Assembly (NCBI RefSeq): GCF_900176135.1
Contig: NZ_FWWW01000068.1
Coordinates: 1 to 64,000, forward strand
Reading direction: 5' to 3'
Length of the DNA: 64,000 bases
DNA from: Hymenobacter roseosalivarius DSM 11622
GTDB taxonomy: Bacteria; Bacteroidota; Bacteroidia; Cytophagales; Hymenobacteraceae
The translations under genes and the position numbers were made by a program. The first letter of the stretch is position 1, and the number at the start of each line of letters is the position of its first letter. Shown in pieces: positions 43,975-53,471 of this stretch. The notes under the pieces are model-generated. The model worked only from the letters and a program-made list of their open reading frames with translations. It made no database searches and had not been told where the DNA came from.

Positions 43975-46900
43975 TTGGAAAATCATCTTCATTCCATTCA
44001 GCTGCTGCCCAAGCCCGGCATTCACGACGGCGACGGGCAGCGCGTAGCGGAAGCCGCGCGGCGCCACCTCGGCCTGCGCACGGGCCGGGTGCAAAGCACG
44101 GCCGTTTACTCGGTGCGCTACCCGCTCACCGCCCAGCAACTTCGCGATTTTGCCCAGCAATGCCTCCAGGATCCGGTATTGCATGAAGTGGCCCTAAACG
44201 AGTTTCGCCGCGACCCCCAATTCCAGTCGTATATATTGGTGGCCAAAGGCCCCGGCGTAACCGACGACGAAGGCACCTCGGCCCAAAATGCGCTCGGCGA
44301 CTTTCTAAATGAGCCCCTTGACACGCGCACCCAGCATATTTTCAGCAAGCGTCTGTATCTGCTGGAAGAAAAATTGCCCCCCGCTGACCTGCGCCGCCTG
44401 GCCGAAGAGCTGCTGGGCAACAAGCTCATCAACCGCTTCGAAGTAGGCCCCGCCGACCAGATCCGCGACTTCACGCCCCGCCCCGGCACCTCCGTTGATA
44501 ACACTACGCACGCTATCGACCTGAATCTGTCGGACGAGGAGTTGGTGCAGCTATCCAAGGATAACCTTTACGCGCTGAACTTGGCCGAAATGCAGGCCGT
44601 ACGGGCGCATTATCAGCTGCCCGAAACCCAGCAGCAGCGCCAAGCCAGCGGCCTGCCCGCCGCGCCCACCGACTGCGAGCTGGAAATCATTGCCCAAACC
44701 TGGTCGGAGCACTGCAAGCACAAGGAATTCAGTGCTTTAATTAACTACCGCGACGCGGAAACGGGTGAGGAGTATCAAGTTGATTCCCTATTCAAGACCT
44801 ACATCAAAGACGCCACCGCCGAGGTAGACCGCCAACTGCGCGCCAACGGCAACGACTGGCTGATCAAGGTGTTCTCCGACAACGCCGGCGCCGTGCGCAT
44901 CAACGACGAGTCGCTGTTTGTCTGGAAGGTGGAAACCCACAATTCGCCCTCGGCCATCGACCCTTACGGCGGCGCCATCACCGGCATTCTAGGCAATAAC
45001 CGCGACCCGCTGGCTACTGGTATCGGTGGTGCTCGTTTGTTGTTTAATACCAACGTGTTGTGCTTCGGTAATCCTGACTACGACGGTCCTTTGCTGACCA
45101 ACCAACTGCACCCGCGCCGCATATTTGAGGGTGTGCGCAAAGGCATTGAGGACGGTGGCAATAAGTCAGGGGTGCCAACGGTAAACGGCAGCATTATTTT
45201 CGATGACCGCTACGCTGGCAAGCCGCTGGTGTACTGCGGCACCGGCGCCGTGATGCCCATGCAATTGGCCGGCCTCGATTCCTGGGAAAAGAAAATTGAC
45301 GACGGCGACCGTATCATCATGGCCGGTGGTCGCGTCGGCAAAGACGGTATCCACGGCGCCACCTTTAGCAGCATCGAGCTAGACGAATCGTCGCCGGCCA
45401 CGGCCGTGCAGATTGGCTCGCCCATCACTCAGAAACTGGCGATGGACTTCCTCATCCTTGCCACCCGGCGCGGCCTCATCAAGTGCAGCACCGACAACGG
45501 CGCCGGGGGGCTTTCTTCCTCCGTCGGCGAGTTGGCCGGTATCAGTGGCGGCGCGGTAGTAGACCTGGAAAAAGTGCCGCTGAAGTATCCTGGCCTACGG
45601 CCCTGGGAGATTTTTGTGAGCGAGTCACAAGAGCGGTTTACGCTGGTGGTGGAGCCTGGGAAGCTGGCTGAAGTGCTGGCCCTAGGTCAGGAAATGGAAG
45701 TGGAGTTGACGGATATCGGCTATTTTACCGCTGATGGCTACCTAAATGTTCGCTTTGCCAGCGCCCCAGTAGCTCGACTGAACATGCATTTTCTGCATGA
45801 AGGCGTGCCACGCAAACTCATGGAAGCCGAGTGGCAGAAGCCAGCGGCCCAAGAGCCAGTTTTGCCCTCCAGCCTCGACTACACCGACGTTTTACACCAG
45901 CTACTCGGCTCACTCAACATCTGCTCCCGCGAGTCCGTCATTCGCCAGTACGACCACGAGGTGAAGGGCCGCACCATCATCAAGCCGCTGATGGGCGCTA
46001 CCGGTCAGGCCCCGCAGGACGCCGCCGTGGTGCGCTTCAATTTTGAGAGCTGGGAAGGCGTGGCCGTGAGCAACGGCATCCTGCCCCGCTTCGGCGATTT
46101 GGACGCCTACCATATGTCGGCCGGCGCCTTCGACGAGGCTGTGCGCCAGATTATTGCTGTGGGGGGCAAATTGCCCAACCTCACGCCCGGCGACAATATT
46201 TTCTGGTCGGTAAATGACAACTTCTGCGTTCCCGACTCAGATTTTCACCCCGTCACCAACCCCGACGGCAAGCAGAAACTGGCCAAGCTGGTGCACATGT
46301 GCCAAGCCCTGCGCGACGCCACCGCCGCCTACTGCATTCCGCTCACCAGCGGCAAAGACAGTATGAAAAACGACTTCAAAGCTGACGGCGTGAAGATTTC
46401 GGTGCCGCCTACGGTCTTGTATTCGATGACGGCCAAAATCGAGGACGTGCGCCGCACCGTCACCAGCGACTTCAAGCAAGCGGGCGATGTAGTGTATCTG
46501 CTGGGCCGCACTTACGGTGAGCTCGGTGGCTCCGAATTCTACCACCTATATAAGGAGTTGGGCGCCAATGTGCCGCAAGTGCGCTTCGCGGAAGCCAAGG
46601 AACTATATACCCTCATCGGCCAAGCCAACGACCAGCAGCTCATTCAGTCCTGCCACGACCTCTCCGATGGTGGCCTGGCCGTAGCGCTGGCTGAGGCAAC
46701 TTTTGGCGATGGCCTGGGGGCCAATATCGAACTGACCGGCGAGCTGCCGCTGTTAGCCCAACTGTTCTCCGAATCGCACTCCCGCTTCGTGGCTACTGTA
46801 GCGCCGGAAGATGTGGTAGCGTTTGAGCATCTGCTGGGGGCCAAAGCCACCCACTTAGGCGTTGTTACTAACGACAACTTTTTGCTTGTAACTCACCAAG

Positions 46901-47010
46901 GCCAGCTCGTTATAGAAGCGGACACGGAAGAGCTGCGCCAGACCTGGACCAACGGCCCAGTGAATCAGACAATTGGTTTTGGCGAACACGTAATGGGTGA
47001 GGGGAAATGA
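43975..47010 (+). CDS. purL: Phosphoribosylformylglycinamidine synthase, PurS-PurL type
   Basis: A long FGAM synthase (about 1011 residues). Residues 1-85 resemble PurS (HSIQLLPKPGIHDGDGQR.. EAARRHLG), and the rest is a PurL made of two ATP-grasp-like halves: IIAQTWSEHCKHKEFS, VETHNSPSAIDPYGGAITG and DLSDGGLAVALAEATFGDG. It converts FGAR to FGAM with the glutaminase PurQ, which follows with a four-base ATGA overlap. The PurS domain fused to PurL is unusual in free-standing systems. The start is uncertain: no ATG is near, and TTG at 43975 fits the PurS opening; the open frame continues farther upstream. Confidence 0.9.
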   Translation: MENHLHSIQLLPKPGIHDGDGQRVAEAARRHLGLRTGRVQSTAVYSVRYPLTAQQLRDFAQQCLQDPVLHEVALNEFRRDPQFQSYILVAKGPGVTDDEGTSAQNALGDFLNEPLDTRTQHIFSKRLYLLEEKLPPADLRRLAEELLGNKLINRFEVGPADQIRDFTPRPGTSVDNTTHAIDLNLSDEELVQLSKDNLYALNLAEMQAVRAHYQLPETQQQRQASGLPAAPTDCELEIIAQTWSEHCKHKEFSALINYRDAETGEEYQVDSLFKTYIKDATAEVDRQLRANGNDWLIKVFSDNAGAVRINDESLFVWKVETHNSPSAIDPYGGAITGILGNNRDPLATGIGGARLLFNTNVLCFGNPDYDGPLLTNQLHPRRIFEGVRKGIEDGGNKSGVPTVNGSIIFDDRYAGKPLVYCGTGAVMPMQLAGLDSWEKKIDDGDRIIMAGGRVGKDGIHGATFSSIELDESSPATAVQIGSPITQKLAMDFLILATRRGLIKCSTDNGAGGLSSSVGELAGISGGAVVDLEKVPLKYPGLRPWEIFVSESQERFTLVVEPGKLAEVLALGQEMEVELTDIGYFTADGYLNVRFASAPVARLNMHFLHEGVPRKLMEAEWQKPAAQEPVLPSSLDYTDVLHQLLGSLNICSRESVIRQYDHEVKGRTIIKPLMGATGQAPQDAAVVRFNFESWEGVAVSNGILPRFGDLDAYHMSAGAFDEAVRQIIAVGGKLPNLTPGDNIFWSVNDNFCVPDSDFHPVTNPDGKQKLAKLVHMCQALRDATAAYCIPLTSGKDSMKNDFKADGVKISVPPTVLYSMTAKIEDVRRTVTSDFKQAGDVVYLLGRTYGELGGSEFYHLYKELGANVPQVRFAEAKELYTLIGQANDQQLIQSCHDLSDGGLAVALAEATFGDGLGANIELTGELPLLAQLFSESHSRFVATVAPEDVVAFEHLLGAKATHLGVVTNDNFLLVTHQGQLVIEADTEELRQTWTNGPVNQTIGFGEHVMGEGK

Positions 47011-47900
47011 AAGAGAACATGAATCAACCCGCTGCCATCCAGGCGCTTATTCTGACTGGTTTCGGTATCAATTGCGAGGAGGAAATGGCCGCCGCCTACC
47101 GCTTGGTTGGCGCCGAAGCGACCATCGTGCACCTCAACCAAGTGTTGCACGGCCAAGTCAGCATCCACGACTATGACATCCTGAACTTCCCGGGGGGCTT
47201 TTCCTTTGGTGATGACCTGGGCTCTGGCGTGGTGCTGGCCAACAAGCTGCGCTACCGCCAAACGCCCGGTGGCTTCACCCTACTCGACGACCTACGCGAG
47301 TTTATCGCCCGCGGCAAGTTCGTGCTGGGCATTTGCAACGGCTTTCAGGTGCTGGTGAAGCTGGGCTTGCTGCCCAACCTGGGGGGTAGTTTTCAGCCCG
47401 AAGTAACCCTGACGCACAACGCCTCCGGCCGCTACGAAGACCGTTGGGTACGGCTAAAGGTGAATGCGAATAATCGGAGTCCATTTTTACAAGGCTTGAA
47501 TTCCTTTGAAGTACCCGTGCGCCACGGCGAAGGCCGCCTGTTCATCCCCGACGCCGCCACGCGCCAAAGCATCCTCGACCAAAACCTGAACTGCCTCACC
47601 TACTGCGACGCCACCGGCTGCGAGGTCACCCAATACCCGCACAACCCCAACGGCGCCGACCTAAACTGCGCCGGCCTGACCGACACCACCGGACAGGTGT
47701 TCGGCTTAATGCCGCACCCAGAAGCGTTTTTGTCACTCTATAATCATCCCGATTGGGCGCGCCGCAAGCGCGTTAATAAGGAGTTGAGCGAGGAAGGGGA
47801 TGGGTTAAGGTTGTTCCGGAATATTGTGGAGCATGTGGCCTCGTTGCCTCACCCCCCGGCCCCCTCTCCAGGGGGGAGAGGGGGGAGCCTGACGACCTGA
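47007..47900 (+). CDS. purQ: FGAM synthase glutaminase subunit PurQ
   Basis: A 297-residue class I glutamine amidotransferase supplying ammonia to PurL. The nucleophile is in LGICNGFQVLV and the dyad HPE in GLMPHPEAFLSLYNH. Compared with PurQ families of 225-270 residues the C-terminus is longer: its last 18 residues (LPHPPAPSPGGRGGSLTT) are encoded by a family C repeat. The ATG overlaps the purL stop. Overlap implies translational coupling. Confidence 0.95.
   Translation: MKENMNQPAAIQALILTGFGINCEEEMAAAYRLVGAEATIVHLNQVLHGQVSIHDYDILNFPGGFSFGDDLGSGVVLANKLRYRQTPGGFTLLDDLREFIARGKFVLGICNGFQVLVKLGLLPNLGGSFQPEVTLTHNASGRYEDRWVRLKVNANNRSPFLQGLNSFEVPVRHGEGRLFIPDAATRQSILDQNLNCLTYCDATGCEVTQYPHNPNGADLNCAGLTDTTGQVFGLMPHPEAFLSLYNHPDWARRKRVNKELSEEGDGLRLFRNIVEHVASLPHPPAPSPGGRGGSLTT
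47846..47893 (+). repeat. Family C repeat, left end of DUF559 unit
   Basis: GCCTCACCCCCCGGCC.. then CTCTCC, AGG and GGAGAGGG; it encodes the purQ C-terminal tail and is near-identical, in inverted orientation, to the copy at 48343. Confidence 0.85.
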
Positions 47901-47905
47901 ATGCC

Positions 47906-48337
47906 GTGCCTGATGCAGGTGAGGCACACGAATCAATCGGTAGTCGGCCCCGATTGACGGCGAACAAAACTAAATGGCATGAGCGGCTCAAGCCATTTAG
48001 TGGACAAATGCGTCGGGAACCTACGCCTGCCGAAGAGGCGCTTTGGCAAGCGCTGCGCAACCGAAAGTTGGATAACGTGAAATTCAGGCGCCAACATGCT
48101 ATTGGATCATTTATCGTAGACTTTTTTAGCAGTCAGCACAACCTGGTTATAGAAGTCGATGGTGATGTACACGCGGAAGAAGCCCAAGCTCAATACGATG
48201 AGGGGCGGACCTATGAATTGGAAGGAGTTGGCTACCATTTATTGCGCTTCACAAATTATCAAGTACTAAATGAGCTTCCCCTTGTCCTGCGAAGCATCAG
48301 CGAAACCTTGCATAACCAATCTATTTCCAAAATCTAA
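47906..48337 (+). CDS. DUF559 Vsr-like endonuclease
   Basis: A 143-residue protein. Residues 35-120 form the DUF559 domain (PD-(D/E)XK nuclease superfamily, related to Vsr): MRREPTPAEEALWQALRNRK, KFRRQHAIGSFIVDFF and LVIEVDGDVHAEEA, with the acidic catalytic residues in the last two. GTG at 47906 starts after the purQ stop by five bases. It lies inside the purine operon but has no known purine role; flanking repeats suggest mobility. Strong family match, function unknown. Confidence 0.88.
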   Translation: MPDAGEAHESIGSRPRLTANKTKWHERLKPFSGQMRREPTPAEEALWQALRNRKLDNVKFRRQHAIGSFIVDFFSSQHNLVIEVDGDVHAEEAQAQYDEGRTYELEGVGYHLLRFTNYQVLNELPLVLRSISETLHNQSISKI

Positions 48338-48342
48338 TCGCC

Positions 48343-48388
48343 GTCTGGCTCCCCCTCTCCCCCTGGAGAGGGGGCCGGGGGGTGAGGC
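48343..48388 (-). repeat. Family C repeat, right end of DUF559 unit
   Basis: Inverted near-identical copy of the 47846 repeat (reverse complement GCCTCACCCCCCGGCC..). Together they bracket 543 bases. Confidence 0.85.
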
Positions 48389-48414
48389 AAACAGCAGCAC
48401 GACCCACTACACAC

Positions 48415-49815
48415 ATGAACACCCTCAACCACTTCGCCACGCCCCAACTCGAACTTCTCCACCGCGGCAAAGTCCGCGACTCGTACCGCGCCCCTTCCGG
48501 CGAGCGGCTCATCGTAGTTACCGACCGGCTATCAGCGTTCGACTCGGTGCTGGAAACGCCCGTGGCCCACAAAGGCGCGGTGCTGAACGGGCTGGCTGCT
48601 TTTTGGTTCGACAAAACGCAGCACATCATTCCCAACCACGTTATTGCCCTGCTCGACCCCAACGTGACATTGGCTAAGGAAGCCGAGCCGATTCGGGTGG
48701 AGATGATTGTGCGCAACTACATCACCGGTTCTATGCTGCGCGGCTACCAGAAGGGTCAGCGCACGTTTTCGGGCGTAACGGTGACCGATGGCCTGACCAA
48801 GCACCAGCAGTTTCCCGAGCCCATCGTGACGCCGACCACCAAGGAAGAGTCGGACCGCGAAATCACGCCCGAAAACCTGGTGGCGGAAGGCTGGGTATCG
48901 GCTGAGTTGTACGAGCAGATGCGGGTGAAGTCGTTGGAGTTGTTCCGCTTTGCTTCCGACTGGATGGCTGAGCGCGGCATCATCCTGGTCGATACCAAGT
49001 ATGAGTTTGGCCTGCTGAATGGAGAGCTGATTCTGATTGACGAAATCCACACGCCCGACTCGTCGCGGTTCTGGAGCGCCGAAGACTACGCCCGCAACCC
49101 GGAAACGGCCGAGCAGATGGATAAGGAGTACGTGCGCCAGTGGCTGATTGCCAACAAAGTAGATGGCCAATACCCGCGCGCCCTCACCGCAGAAGTTTCG
49201 GCCGAAGCCAGCCGCCGCTACCTCGATATCTACGAGCGCATCACCGGCAGCCCGCTGCCTACCGGCCAGGAAATTACCACCGGTGGCGACGTGCGCACCC
49301 GGCTTGTGGGCAACCTGGTGCGCTACGGTATCATGAAAGATGCCTGGGTCAATATCGTGATGGGCTCGCCGGCTGATAAGGAGCACTGCCTGAAAATTCG
49401 CGAGAACTTCGAAGCCTACAATATCTTCACCCAGCTGCGCGTGACTTCCGCCCACAAAAACGGCGAGGAAATCGCGGGCATGGCCGAAGTGTGGAATAAC
49501 TCGGTAGAGCCGGGCGTGATTATCGCCGTAGCCGGCCTCTCCAACGGCCTCGGTGGAGCCTTGGCCGCCAACGTGAATGTGCCTGTTATCAGCTGCCCGC
49601 CGTGGAAGGACTTCGCCGAACTATTGGCTAACCTGAACTCCTCAGTGATTATGCCCAGCGCCACGCCCAACCTCACGGTAGTACGCCCCGACAACGCCGC
49701 CCAAGCCGCAGTACGCGCCCTGAACCTGCCCCGCCTGCGCGAGCAGCTCAGCCGCGAAATCAAAGCCACCAAAGCCAAGCTGAAAGCCGCCGACGCTGAG
49801 CTGCGGGTGCTGTAG
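48415..49815 (+). CDS. Bifunctional SAICAR synthase / AIR carboxylase fusion
   Basis: A 466-residue fusion of PurC and PurE. Residues 1-300 are SAICAR synthase (LLHRGKVRDSYRAPSG, TDRLSAFDSVL and LVDTKYEFGL..ILIDEIHTPDSSRFW); residues 310-455 are an AIR carboxylase domain with WVNIVMGSPADKEHCLKI, RVTSAHKN, AVAGLSNGLGGALAANVNV and PVISCPP. The order and the PurE sequence resemble animal PAICS, whose carboxylase works directly with CO2 and needs no PurK. This suggests the class II route here. PurC-PurE fusion is uncommon in bacteria. ATG at 48415. Confidence 0.92.
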   Translation: MNTLNHFATPQLELLHRGKVRDSYRAPSGERLIVVTDRLSAFDSVLETPVAHKGAVLNGLAAFWFDKTQHIIPNHVIALLDPNVTLAKEAEPIRVEMIVRNYITGSMLRGYQKGQRTFSGVTVTDGLTKHQQFPEPIVTPTTKEESDREITPENLVAEGWVSAELYEQMRVKSLELFRFASDWMAERGIILVDTKYEFGLLNGELILIDEIHTPDSSRFWSAEDYARNPETAEQMDKEYVRQWLIANKVDGQYPRALTAEVSAEASRRYLDIYERITGSPLPTGQEITTGGDVRTRLVGNLVRYGIMKDAWVNIVMGSPADKEHCLKIRENFEAYNIFTQLRVTSAHKNGEEIAGMAEVWNNSVEPGVIIAVAGLSNGLGGALAANVNVPVISCPPWKDFAELLANLNSSVIMPSATPNLTVVRPDNAAQAAVRALNLPRLREQLSREIKATKAKLKAADAELRVL

Positions 49816-49891
49816 ATCAAGCCGGAACCACTCTGCGAACCTCTGCGCCAACCCTCTGCGGGAACCAACGTCAGAACAACTCCAACCACCT

Positions 49892-51190
49892 TTGAGCACC
49901 AACTCCAAACATATCGTTCTCCTCGGCGGCGGGGCCCGTGAACACGCCATGGCGTGGAAGCTGACCCACGATGGCGCCACCGTGCACGTGCTGCCCGGCA
50001 ACGGCGGCATCCCCAACAGCCACCCCGAAATTAGCCCCCTGGACTTTCCGGCGGTGGAAAATTTCTGCCGGGAGCACGGCATTAAGCTGATCGTGGTGGG
50101 GCCCGAGGCGCCGCTGGCCGCTGGTGTCACAGATTATTTTGCCAAAACCGATATCCGCGTGTTTGGCCCAACTCGGCAAGGAGCAGTGTTGGAGAGCTCT
50201 AAGGTGTGGAGTAAGAAGTTCATGCGCCGCCACGGCGTAGCTACAGGCTTGTCCTGGACGTTTCGCAGCGACGAGATGCAGGCTGCCCGCGCTAAAGCTG
50301 CCGAGCTAGGGGGCAATTTGGTAATCAAATACGACGGCCTGGCTGCCGGCAAAGGCGTGTACGTGTGCAGCTCCGTGGACGAAGCCAACGCGGCCCTGAC
50401 CGAGTTGCAGGACCAGCACCCCGAGTGGTTCTCGTTTCTGCTGGAAGAAAAGCTGAGCGGCCCCGAAATCAGCATTATCGGCATCACCGATGGCAACCGC
50501 ATCCGTTTGCTGGCTCCGTCGCAGGACCATAAGCAACTGCTGGCTGGTGATAAAGGCCCTAATACGGGTGGTATGGGCGCCTACTGCCCTGTGCCCTTCG
50601 CCGATGATAACGTGCTGGCCGCAATCCGCCGCGATATTGTGGATCCGACCATGCGCGGTCTGCAAGCCGAGCCTTTTGACTTCAAAGGGTTTATCTACTT
50701 CGGCATCATGCTCACGCCGCAGGGGCCGAAGCTGCTGGAATACAACGCCCGCCTCGGCGACCCCGAAGCGCAGGTGTTGTTGCCCGCGCTGAAAAGCAGT
50801 TTGCTGGAATTGATTGAGGCAACATTAGATGGCAACTTGGCCCAAACTACGGTGTGGCAGCGCAACGACACGTTTGTCGGGGTGGTGCTGGCCTCGGGCG
50901 GCTACCCCGCCGCCACTTTCCCGACCGGCTTTCCTATCGCTGGTCTGGAAGCCGAGGCCAATTTTGCCCCCCAGACCTTAATTTTTCACGGGGCGACGCG
51001 CCGCCAGCCCGATGGGCAACTCGCCACCAGCGGCGGCCGGGTCCTGACGGTCGTGTCGCGCGGCCACGATCTGGAAGATGCTGTGCAGCAAGTGTATGCC
51101 GAGTGCAAAAAGGTTACCTTTGAGGGTGTTTACTACCGCTCCGATATCGGCCAACGCCCCATCCAGGAGCTGACGGCCGCTAAATTTTAG
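49892..51190 (+). CDS. purD: Phosphoribosylamine-glycine ligase
   Basis: A 432-residue GAR synthetase that joins phosphoribosylamine and glycine using ATP. The ATP-grasp features are LLGGGAREHAMAWKL, VKYDGL-like NLVIKYDGLAAGKGVYV, PNTGGMGAYCP and YNARLGDPEAQVLLP. It starts at TTG 49892 since no ATG is suitable nearby and family proteins begin a few residues before LLGGGAREH. Follows purCE by 76 bases. Confidence 0.95.
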   Translation: MSTNSKHIVLLGGGAREHAMAWKLTHDGATVHVLPGNGGIPNSHPEISPLDFPAVENFCREHGIKLIVVGPEAPLAAGVTDYFAKTDIRVFGPTRQGAVLESSKVWSKKFMRRHGVATGLSWTFRSDEMQAARAKAAELGGNLVIKYDGLAAGKGVYVCSSVDEANAALTELQDQHPEWFSFLLEEKLSGPEISIIGITDGNRIRLLAPSQDHKQLLAGDKGPNTGGMGAYCPVPFADDNVLAAIRRDIVDPTMRGLQAEPFDFKGFIYFGIMLTPQGPKLLEYNARLGDPEAQVLLPALKSSLLELIEATLDGNLAQTTVWQRNDTFVGVVLASGGYPAATFPTGFPIAGLEAEANFAPQTLIFHGATRRQPDGQLATSGGRVLTVVSRGHDLEDAVQQVYAECKKVTFEGVYYRSDIGQRPIQELTAAKF

Positions 51191-51202
51191 TCCCCTACTA
51201 AA

Positions 51203-51961
51203 ATGAGCCACTCTCCTTCCCCCAGCGAAAACCAGCCGCCGTCCTTCCTCCCCGAGGGCACGCGCGCTGAGCAGGTACGAGGCTTGGGCCGGGAAGGCGA
51301 GCCAGCTACTATAAACCGCAAGCAGCGGCTGGCCATTATGCTGTCCGGGCGCGGCTCCAACATGGTGGCGCTGGTAGATGCCATACAAATGGGTGCCCTA
51401 CGCGAACTGGCGGAGGTAGCCGTAGTGTTCAGCAATAATCCTGACGCGCCGGGCTTAGCCACGGCCGCCGCACTGGGCTGCCAAACGGCTAACCTCGCAC
51501 CAGCCGGCCGCAAGCGGGCCGATTACGACGCGGCGGTGGTACAATTACTGCGGGAGTATGAGCTTGATTATCTGGTGTTAGCTGGCTATATGCGCATTCT
51601 CTCCCCAGTGCTGGTGCGCGCCTACGCCGGACGCATTCTGAATATCCATCCCGCTGATACCCACCTGCATCAGGGCCTGCACGCTTATGAGTGGGCGTTT
51701 GAAAACAAGCTTCCCGAAACAAAAATCACCGTCCACCTCGTGAATGAGGGCCTCGACACTGGCCCCGTGCTGGCCCAGCGCCCCGTTGACCTGCGGGGGG
51801 CAAATACGCTCTCCGAAGTAGAGCGCCGCGGCCTGCTCGTGGAGCACGAGCTGTACGCCGATACGTTGGTGCGCTTATTTCGCGGCCAGATTTCCCCTTC
51901 CACCCCCGCTAGCTACCCGGCCGCCCCGCCTGACAACCGGCAACTGACAACAGAGAATTGA
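51203..51961 (+). CDS. purN: Phosphoribosylglycinamide formyltransferase
   Basis: A 252-residue PurN: folate-dependent GAR transformylase. The core has RLAIMLSGRGSNMVALVD, LVLAGYMRILSPVLVR, the catalytic ILNIHPADTHLHQG and VNEGLDTGPVLAQ (the N, H and D of the formyl transfer site). The first 40 residues are an unusual Ser/Pro/Glu-rich tail without known function. Two bases separate its stop from purF. Confidence 0.92.
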   Translation: MSHSPSPSENQPPSFLPEGTRAEQVRGLGREGEPATINRKQRLAIMLSGRGSNMVALVDAIQMGALRELAEVAVVFSNNPDAPGLATAAALGCQTANLAPAGRKRADYDAAVVQLLREYELDYLVLAGYMRILSPVLVRAYAGRILNIHPADTHLHQGLHAYEWAFENKLPETKITVHLVNEGLDTGPVLAQRPVDLRGANTLSEVERRGLLVEHELYADTLVRLFRGQISPSTPASYPAAPPDNRQLTTEN

Positions 51962-51962
51962 T

Positions 51963-53465
51963 ATGTGCGGAATAGTTGGTTTTTACGGTCCGGAGCCAGT
52001 GGCTGCGGACATTGTAGTTGGCCTGACCGCCCTGCAGCACCGGGGCCAGGACGCGGCCGGCATTGTCACCTTCGACGACACGTTTCACCTCTGCAAAGGC
52101 AACGGACTCGTCAACGACGTGTTCAAGCCCAAGCATGTAAAAAAGCTCAAGGGCAACATCGGCATCGGCCATGTGCGCTACACCACCCAGGGCTCCAACG
52201 ATTCGGAGCTGGCCCAGCCCTTTACCACCAGCTACCCATTCGGGCTGAGTATGGTGCACAACGGCAACGTGATCAACTTCCGGGAAGTAGCCCAACGCCT
52301 GCACGATAAGTACCATGTGCTGCCCAAAACCAGCAACGACCTGGAGCTGATCATGTACACCTTCGCCTCGGAGCTACGCATCAAAGACCTCGACCACCTC
52401 TCGGTCATCGACATTTTTGATGCCGTCGAGACGACGCAGGAGCTGGTGAAAGGCGCTTACGCCACCATTACCGTTATTGCTGGTCATGGCCTGCTGGCCT
52501 TCAACGACCCGCTCGGTATCCGTCCCCTGGTACTCGGCTGCCGCCAAACGCCCGACGGCCCGGTGTACGCCTTCGCCTCTGAGAGCACCTGCTTTGATTA
52601 TCTGGGCTTTGAGTTCGTGAAAAACGTGGGGCCGGGGCAGGCCGTGTTTATTGATAAAGACCTCAAAGTTCATTACAAGAACCCGTACAATGTGCCCAAA
52701 GCGTTCTGCGTGTTTGAGCACATCTACTTTGCCCGCGAAGACTCCGTTATTCACGGCCGCCTCGTAGCGCGGGAGCGGGTACGTCTGGGTAAGATACTGG
52801 CCCGCAAGGTGATAGAGGCTGGTCTGGAGCCCGATATGGTGATTGACGTACCCTCATCGGGATACTTCGCCGCTTCTGGCTTGGCCGAGGCCATCGGCGT
52901 GCCGTACCGGCGCGGACTGGTAAAAAACAACCACATGGGCCGTAGCTTCATCGTAAGCAGTCAGGCCGGCCGTGAGGACGTGGTGAAGAAAAAGCTCAAC
53001 CCCATCCGCGAGTTTGTGGAGGGCAAAAAAGTGGCGGTGGTCGATGACAGCATCGTGCGCGGCACCACTTCGCGGCGCATTGTGCGCATCCTGCGCGAGG
53101 CCGGAGCGCTCGAAGTGTACTTCATCTCTTCCGCGCCGCCCATCATCAGCCCCTGCATCTATGGCATCGACATGGCCATGAGCACCGACCTGATTGCTGC
53201 TAACTACACGGAAGAAGAAATCTGTCGCTACATCGAAGCTGATCGGGTTATCTATCAGGATTTGAATGACTTGCAGGATCTGTTTGCCGAGGAGCGCGGC
53301 CATGGCGGCTGCTTCGCCTGCTTCTCGGGCCGCTACCCCACCGGCGACGTCACCAAGTACCTGCGTCACATCCAGGAGGAGCGCGAAAGCCACCGCAGCA
53401 AGAAAGACCGTCACCAGGCCGCCTCTTCAGTAAGCGCCAAAGCTCCGGCACCAACGGAGCATTAA
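51963..53465 (+). CDS. purF: Amidophosphoribosyltransferase
   Basis: A 500-residue PurF, first committed step of purine synthesis (PRPP plus glutamine). MCGIVGFYGPE starts with the catalytic cysteine as residue 2, so there is no propeptide. LQHRGQDAAGI and HVRYTTQGSND are glutaminase motifs; KVAVVDDSIVRGTTSRRIVRI is the PRPP loop. C-terminal GGCFACFSGRYPTG keeps the cysteine cluster typical of the Fe-S-containing group. A long charged tail follows. Confidence 0.96.
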   Translation: MCGIVGFYGPEPVAADIVVGLTALQHRGQDAAGIVTFDDTFHLCKGNGLVNDVFKPKHVKKLKGNIGIGHVRYTTQGSNDSELAQPFTTSYPFGLSMVHNGNVINFREVAQRLHDKYHVLPKTSNDLELIMYTFASELRIKDLDHLSVIDIFDAVETTQELVKGAYATITVIAGHGLLAFNDPLGIRPLVLGCRQTPDGPVYAFASESTCFDYLGFEFVKNVGPGQAVFIDKDLKVHYKNPYNVPKAFCVFEHIYFAREDSVIHGRLVARERVRLGKILARKVIEAGLEPDMVIDVPSSGYFAASGLAEAIGVPYRRGLVKNNHMGRSFIVSSQAGREDVVKKKLNPIREFVEGKKVAVVDDSIVRGTTSRRIVRILREAGALEVYFISSAPPIISPCIYGIDMAMSTDLIAANYTEEEICRYIEADRVIYQDLNDLQDLFAEERGHGGCFACFSGRYPTGDVTKYLRHIQEERESHRSKKDRHQAASSVSAKAPAPTEH

Positions 53466-53471
53466 TCCTGT

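Noticed and set aside
48532..49455. Long open frame on the minus strand (307 codons)
   Set aside because: Opposite the PurC-PurE gene; no motif.
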